A stretch of 8,529 nt of DNA from Bacteroidota bacterium (GTDB lineage Bacteria; Bacteroidota; Rhodothermia; Balneolales; Balneolaceae), in NCBI GenBank assembly GCA_024635465.1, contig JAGXIS010000105.1:1-8529 (forward strand), read 5' to 3'. The translations under genes and the position numbers were made by a program. Shown piece by piece: positions 6,179 to 8,529 of the stretch; the stretch's first letter is position 1, and every line of letters starts with the position of its first letter. The notes under the pieces were generated by a model. The model saw only the letters and a program-made list of their open reading frames with translations, made no database searches and was not told where the DNA came from.

Positions 6179-7680
6179 CAAACGATCTCATTTTCTTCTT
6201 TTTCCACGCCGAAATTTACCGGTACAGGATAATCCCCGGTAAAACAAGCCGTGCAATAGGAATGGTGAGAATCATTTGACTCTTTCACCGCGCTAACCAA
6301 ACCGCCGGGAGATAAATAACGCACACTGTCAACCCCAATCTCTTTTGCAATAGCTGCGACATCACCGTTAAATTTATTGGCAATCAGCTCTTCTGTACTT
6401 GGGAAATCCATCCCATAAAAACATGGATGAGTGATCGGCGGTGAACTCACTAAAAAATGAATCTCTTTAGGATTTGCTTCCCGAATCATCTCCACCAGAT
6501 ATCTGGATGTAGTACCTCTAACAATTGAGTCATCTACAATGATTACTGAACGACCTTCCAAAACTCCTCGAACCGTATTAAACTTGGTCCTTACTTTCTG
6601 TTCACGTGATTTTTGACCGGGCGAAATAAAAGTTCGACCTACATAGTGATTTCGAATGAGTCCAATGTCATACTTACAATCAAAACCTGCTTTATTACTC
6701 TCGTGGGCATAACCAATGGCTGCCGTATTACTGGAATCAGGTACAGAAATGACTATGGGCCTTTTATCACGATCCGGATACTTTATGACCTCATTTAATG
6801 GATGTTCTTTGGCAAGTTGCTTGCCGAGATTTCGTCGGATTTTATCAACATTTTCACCAAATATTCGACTATCCGGCCTTGAGAAATAGACATACTCAAA
6901 GATACATTGACTCGTAGTAGTCCCCTCTTTCGGATCCAAATAATAGGATTTAAGCGGTTCACTCTCACCATTATTTCGGTCAATGATCAAAACTTCACCC
7001 GGTTCTATATCTCTGATATATTCAGCATCAATGATATCAAATGCACATGTTTCACTTGCTACTATAAAGGCACCATCTTTCATTCCAAGTGCTAATGGGC
7101 GAAACCCGTTTGGATCACGAACAGCTATTAACTTATCGTCTGTTAGTATCACAAGACAATAAGCCCCTTCTATTTGGTGAAGTGCTTCCAATACCTGATC
7201 GATCTGCTTCTCTTCTCTGCTGTGAGATATTAAATGTAATATCAGCTCCGTATCTGATGTTGTCTGAAACAGAACACCTTCATCTCTGAAACGATCTCTC
7301 AAAATCCGTGCATTGGTCAAGTTTCCATTATGACCAATCGCTAAATTTCCATGACGATAATGCACTCTGAAGGGCTGAATATTTGCCGGATTCTTGGATG
7401 ATCCGGATGTGGAATATCGGTTGTGACCAATCGACAGATTCCCTTTCAGTTCTCTTTTAAAAATTTTTGAATCGTCAAAAACAGAAAGAACCAGACCGAA
7501 ATCCTTATGCATCGGCATAATGTGACGATCCTTCTTTTCGTCAAAATAGGTGGTTACAATTCCTGCTGACTCTTGACCCCTATGTTGCAGGGCATGTAGA
7601 CCATAATAGGTAAGAAGTGCGGCATCCGGATGGTCATAAACTCCGAATATTCCACAATAGTCATGGGGTTTGTCTATCAT
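6178..7680 (-). CDS. purF: Amidophosphoribosyltransferase (glutamine PRPP amidotransferase)
   Basis: A 500-residue enzyme of the first committed step of purine synthesis: PRPP plus glutamine to 5-phosphoribosylamine. The N-terminal glutaminase domain begins after a short propeptide of eight residues, MIDKPHDY; C9 (CGIFGVYDHP) is the predicted N-terminal nucleophile after processing. HRGQESAG (33-40), GHNGNL (116-121) and TSDTE (141-145) are glutaminase motifs. The C-terminal phosphoribosyltransferase domain has the PRPP loop VIIVDDSIVRGTTS (379-392). Four cysteines at the positions used for a [4Fe-4S] cluster in Bacillus subtilis PurF are present: C259 (QCIFEYVYFSR), C420 (HPCFYG), C476 and C479 (CTACFTG). 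This is therefore the Fe-S, propeptide-processed class rather than the E. coli class. Length fits (about 475-510). ATG at 7680 is secure. engB follows with a one-base overlap. The gene is divergent from the MauE-like gene. Confidence 0.98.
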   Translation of the reverse strand: MIDKPHDYCGIFGVYDHPDAALLTYYGLHALQHRGQESAGIVTTYFDEKKDRHIMPMHKDFGLVLSVFDDSKIFKRELKGNLSIGHNRYSTSGSSKNPANIQPFRVHYRHGNLAIGHNGNLTNARILRDRFRDEGVLFQTTSDTELILHLISHSREEKQIDQVLEALHQIEGAYCLVILTDDKLIAVRDPNGFRPLALGMKDGAFIVASETCAFDIIDAEYIRDIEPGEVLIIDRNNGESEPLKSYYLDPKEGTTTSQCIFEYVYFSRPDSRIFGENVDKIRRNLGKQLAKEHPLNEVIKYPDRDKRPIVISVPDSSNTAAIGYAHESNKAGFDCKYDIGLIRNHYVGRTFISPGQKSREQKVRTKFNTVRGVLEGRSVIIVDDSIVRGTTSRYLVEMIREANPKEIHFLVSSPPITHPCFYGMDFPSTEELIANKFNGDVAAIAKEIGVDSVRYLSPGGLVSAVKESNDSHHSYCTACFTGDYPVPVNFGVEKEENEIV

Positions 7681-7838
7681 TTGATAAGCTGCAATTCAAT
7701 AAAGTTTTAGTACATGATAAAGATAACGAATGTTGATCTAAATAACAGACAGATATCTTTGGGTCATTCAAGAAGTTGAAAACTATGGCAAGTCACACTG
7801 ATTATAATATTATCACTCAAAATTCGTAGATTATTCAA
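7681..7838. other. Divergent spacer between purF and the MauE-like gene
   Basis: 158 bp that should contain both promoters. On the minus strand TATCTTTA, about 45 bp before the purF ATG, partly matches the Bacteroidota -7 box TAnnTTTG, but no TTTG sits at the expected distance upstream, so it is only a weak candidate. No purine riboswitch core or PurR-box-like repeat was recognised. A palindrome at 7799-7815 is listed separately. Confidence 0.3.
7799..7815. promoter_or_regulatory. Operator-like 17-bp palindrome upstream of the MauE-like gene
   Basis: TGATTATA-A-TATTATCA has eight-base arms around a single central A, with seven of eight positions complementary. It ends 23 bp before the ATG at 7839, where a repressor or a promoter core would lie, and about 119 bp upstream of purF. 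Palindromes arise easily in AT-rich DNA, so a binding-site role is inference. Confidence 0.3.
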
Positions 7839-8306
7839 ATGAAAAAAGAACATCTAATCATAGTGATTCAATATCTATTCCGATTCATTTTGGGTGGACT
7901 GTTAGTCTTTGCCGGAATTCTTAAGATTCAGGATAATACGTCACTCTTTGAGTCAATAGCTTATATACCATGGTTATCCATTGGCATTAAATCACTTATC
8001 ATTGATTTCCTTCCGTACGTTGAAGTTGCTGCAGGATCTCTACTCATCTTCAAGATTTTCGATAAAGTTATTCTACCGCTCACCGGACTGATATATCTGA
8101 GTTTTTTGATTTTTGCCATTTGGGGATTGAATACCGGTATGGAAATAGATTGCGGATGTTTTGGTAATCTGGATAACACTTCTTTCATCGGTTCACTTTT
8201 GGGTGGTGAAATGGGATGGCGAATGGTTATCAGGAATAGCATATTCGTGTTGATGATTGGATTTTTATTTTTGAATCCTTTCACGTTTACGAACTTTGAT
8301 ACGTGA
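7839..8306 (+). CDS. MauE/DoxX-like redox-associated membrane protein
   Basis: A 155-residue inner-membrane protein with four probable helices at about residues 8-28, 52-71, 77-97 and 131-148. The first helix reads RFILGGLLVFAGILKI (15-30), typical of DoxX/MauE proteins. After the third helix comes the motif C105-G-C107-F-G (DCGCFGNLD), which marks the MauE-like branch. In methylamine-utilisation clusters MauE works with the thioredoxin-like MauD in disulfide formation of the dehydrogenase. Many bacteria without methylamine genes carry MauE-like proteins of unknown thiol redox role. No thioredoxin-like or methylamine gene is present in this window, so a methylamine role is not supported. A C-G-C pair at the membrane face could undergo thiol/disulfide exchange; that is inference. 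The ATG at 7839 is followed by Lys-Lys and the first helix, which fits the start; no Shine-Dalgarno sequence is seen. It converges on the partial gene at the right edge, 40 bp away. Confidence 0.8.
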   Translation: MKKEHLIIVIQYLFRFILGGLLVFAGILKIQDNTSLFESIAYIPWLSIGIKSLIIDFLPYVEVAAGSLLIFKIFDKVILPLTGLIYLSFLIFAIWGLNTGMEIDCGCFGNLDNTSFIGSLLGGEMGWRMVIRNSIFVLMIGFLFLNPFTFTNFDT

Positions 8307-8346
8307 TAAAAAACTAATTCACTTAAAATCTCCACACATTCGGATA

Positions 8347-8529
8347 TTAATCAAACTGCTCAATTGATTGATCATCCAGTAATGTACTGCCTGATTCATT
8401 ACTGATTTCCCATCTATAAGTACGATGGGTTTTGTGATGATAACATCCTAATGCTTCCAGACTTCTCTGCATCAACCAATTTTTTTCACTCACCCACGCA
8501 CCTTCCAGATACTCAAGAGATGGAACAGC
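8347..8529 (-). CDS. C-terminal end of a GNAT-like acyltransferase (5' end outside window)
   Basis: A frame open from the right edge to a TAA at 8347-8349 codes for the last 60 residues of a protein. It contains LEGAWVSEKNWLMQRSLEALG followed by C-x3-K-T-H-R-T-Y-R-W-E-I. From memory, this resembles the closing segment of a group of large GNAT-fold proteins (about 370-400 residues) that end in E-x-x-W-V-x3-N-x2-M-x3-L-E-x-L-G-x4-K-T-Y-R-x-Y. The catalytic and acyl-CoA-binding part lies outside the window, so the assignment rests on this tail alone. The coding status is better supported than the family: there are 60 codons without a stop, a plausible soluble composition and a gene-like end convergent with the MauE-like gene. 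Confidence 0.55.
   Translation of the reverse strand, partial: AVPSLEYLEGAWVSEKNWLMQRSLEALGCYHHKTHRTYRWEISNESGSTLLDDQSIEQFD

Noticed and set aside
8377..8404. Inverted repeat CAGTAATG / CATTACTG with a 12-nt spacer, considered as a terminator for the MauE-like gene
   Set aside because: It lies inside the coding end of the right-edge gene, has a long loop and no U-tract, and is short enough to be chance.
1..8529. A defence, mobile or CRISPR-type system
   Set aside because: No direct-repeat array, transposase, integrase, nuclease, toxin or phage-like gene could be found; the genes are housekeeping, transport and membrane functions.

Overview
The window is ordinary chromosomal DNA, AT-rich between genes, from a Gram-negative bacterium that probably belongs to the Bacteroidota/Balneolota side of the FCB group. 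That placement is an inference. It rests on the lack of clear Shine-Dalgarno sequences before most starts, the AT-rich intergenic DNA, and the protein set: Fe-S type PurF followed by EngB, small DoxX and MauE membrane proteins, an AI-2E family membrane protein and a cyanobacterial-like APC permease. No rRNA, tRNA, CRISPR array, transposase or phage gene was seen.

Layout: a DoxX-family membrane protein runs off the left edge on the minus strand (1-366). Divergent from it is a secreted protein made of two copies of the same roughly 110-residue domain (580-1398), followed after 95 bp by a cytoplasmic Gfo/Idh/MocA oxidoreductase (1494-2738). That gene converges on an AI-2E/PerM-family membrane protein (2820-3956, minus), with two hairpins in the 81-bp gap between them. 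A roughly 300-bp divergent spacer leads to an APC amino acid permease (4256-5545, plus), which appears to start at TTG directly after a 17-codon upstream ORF. The permease converges on the purF-engB pair (minus strand, 7680 to 5585), whose genes overlap by one base (TGATG). A 158-bp divergent spacer with a near-perfect 17-bp palindrome separates purF from a MauE/DoxX-like gene (7839-8306). The right edge holds the C-terminal 60 codons of what looks like a GNAT-like protein (minus strand).

The genes do not form one pathway. purF (first committed step of purine synthesis) and engB (50S ribosomal subunit assembly) form a growth-related transcription unit. The others are transport, membrane and redox genes with separate promoters. 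I see no convincing new multi-gene system. The points most worth a second look are the duplicated-domain secreted protein, the leader ORF and TTG start of the permease, and the palindrome in the purF/mauE-like spacer.
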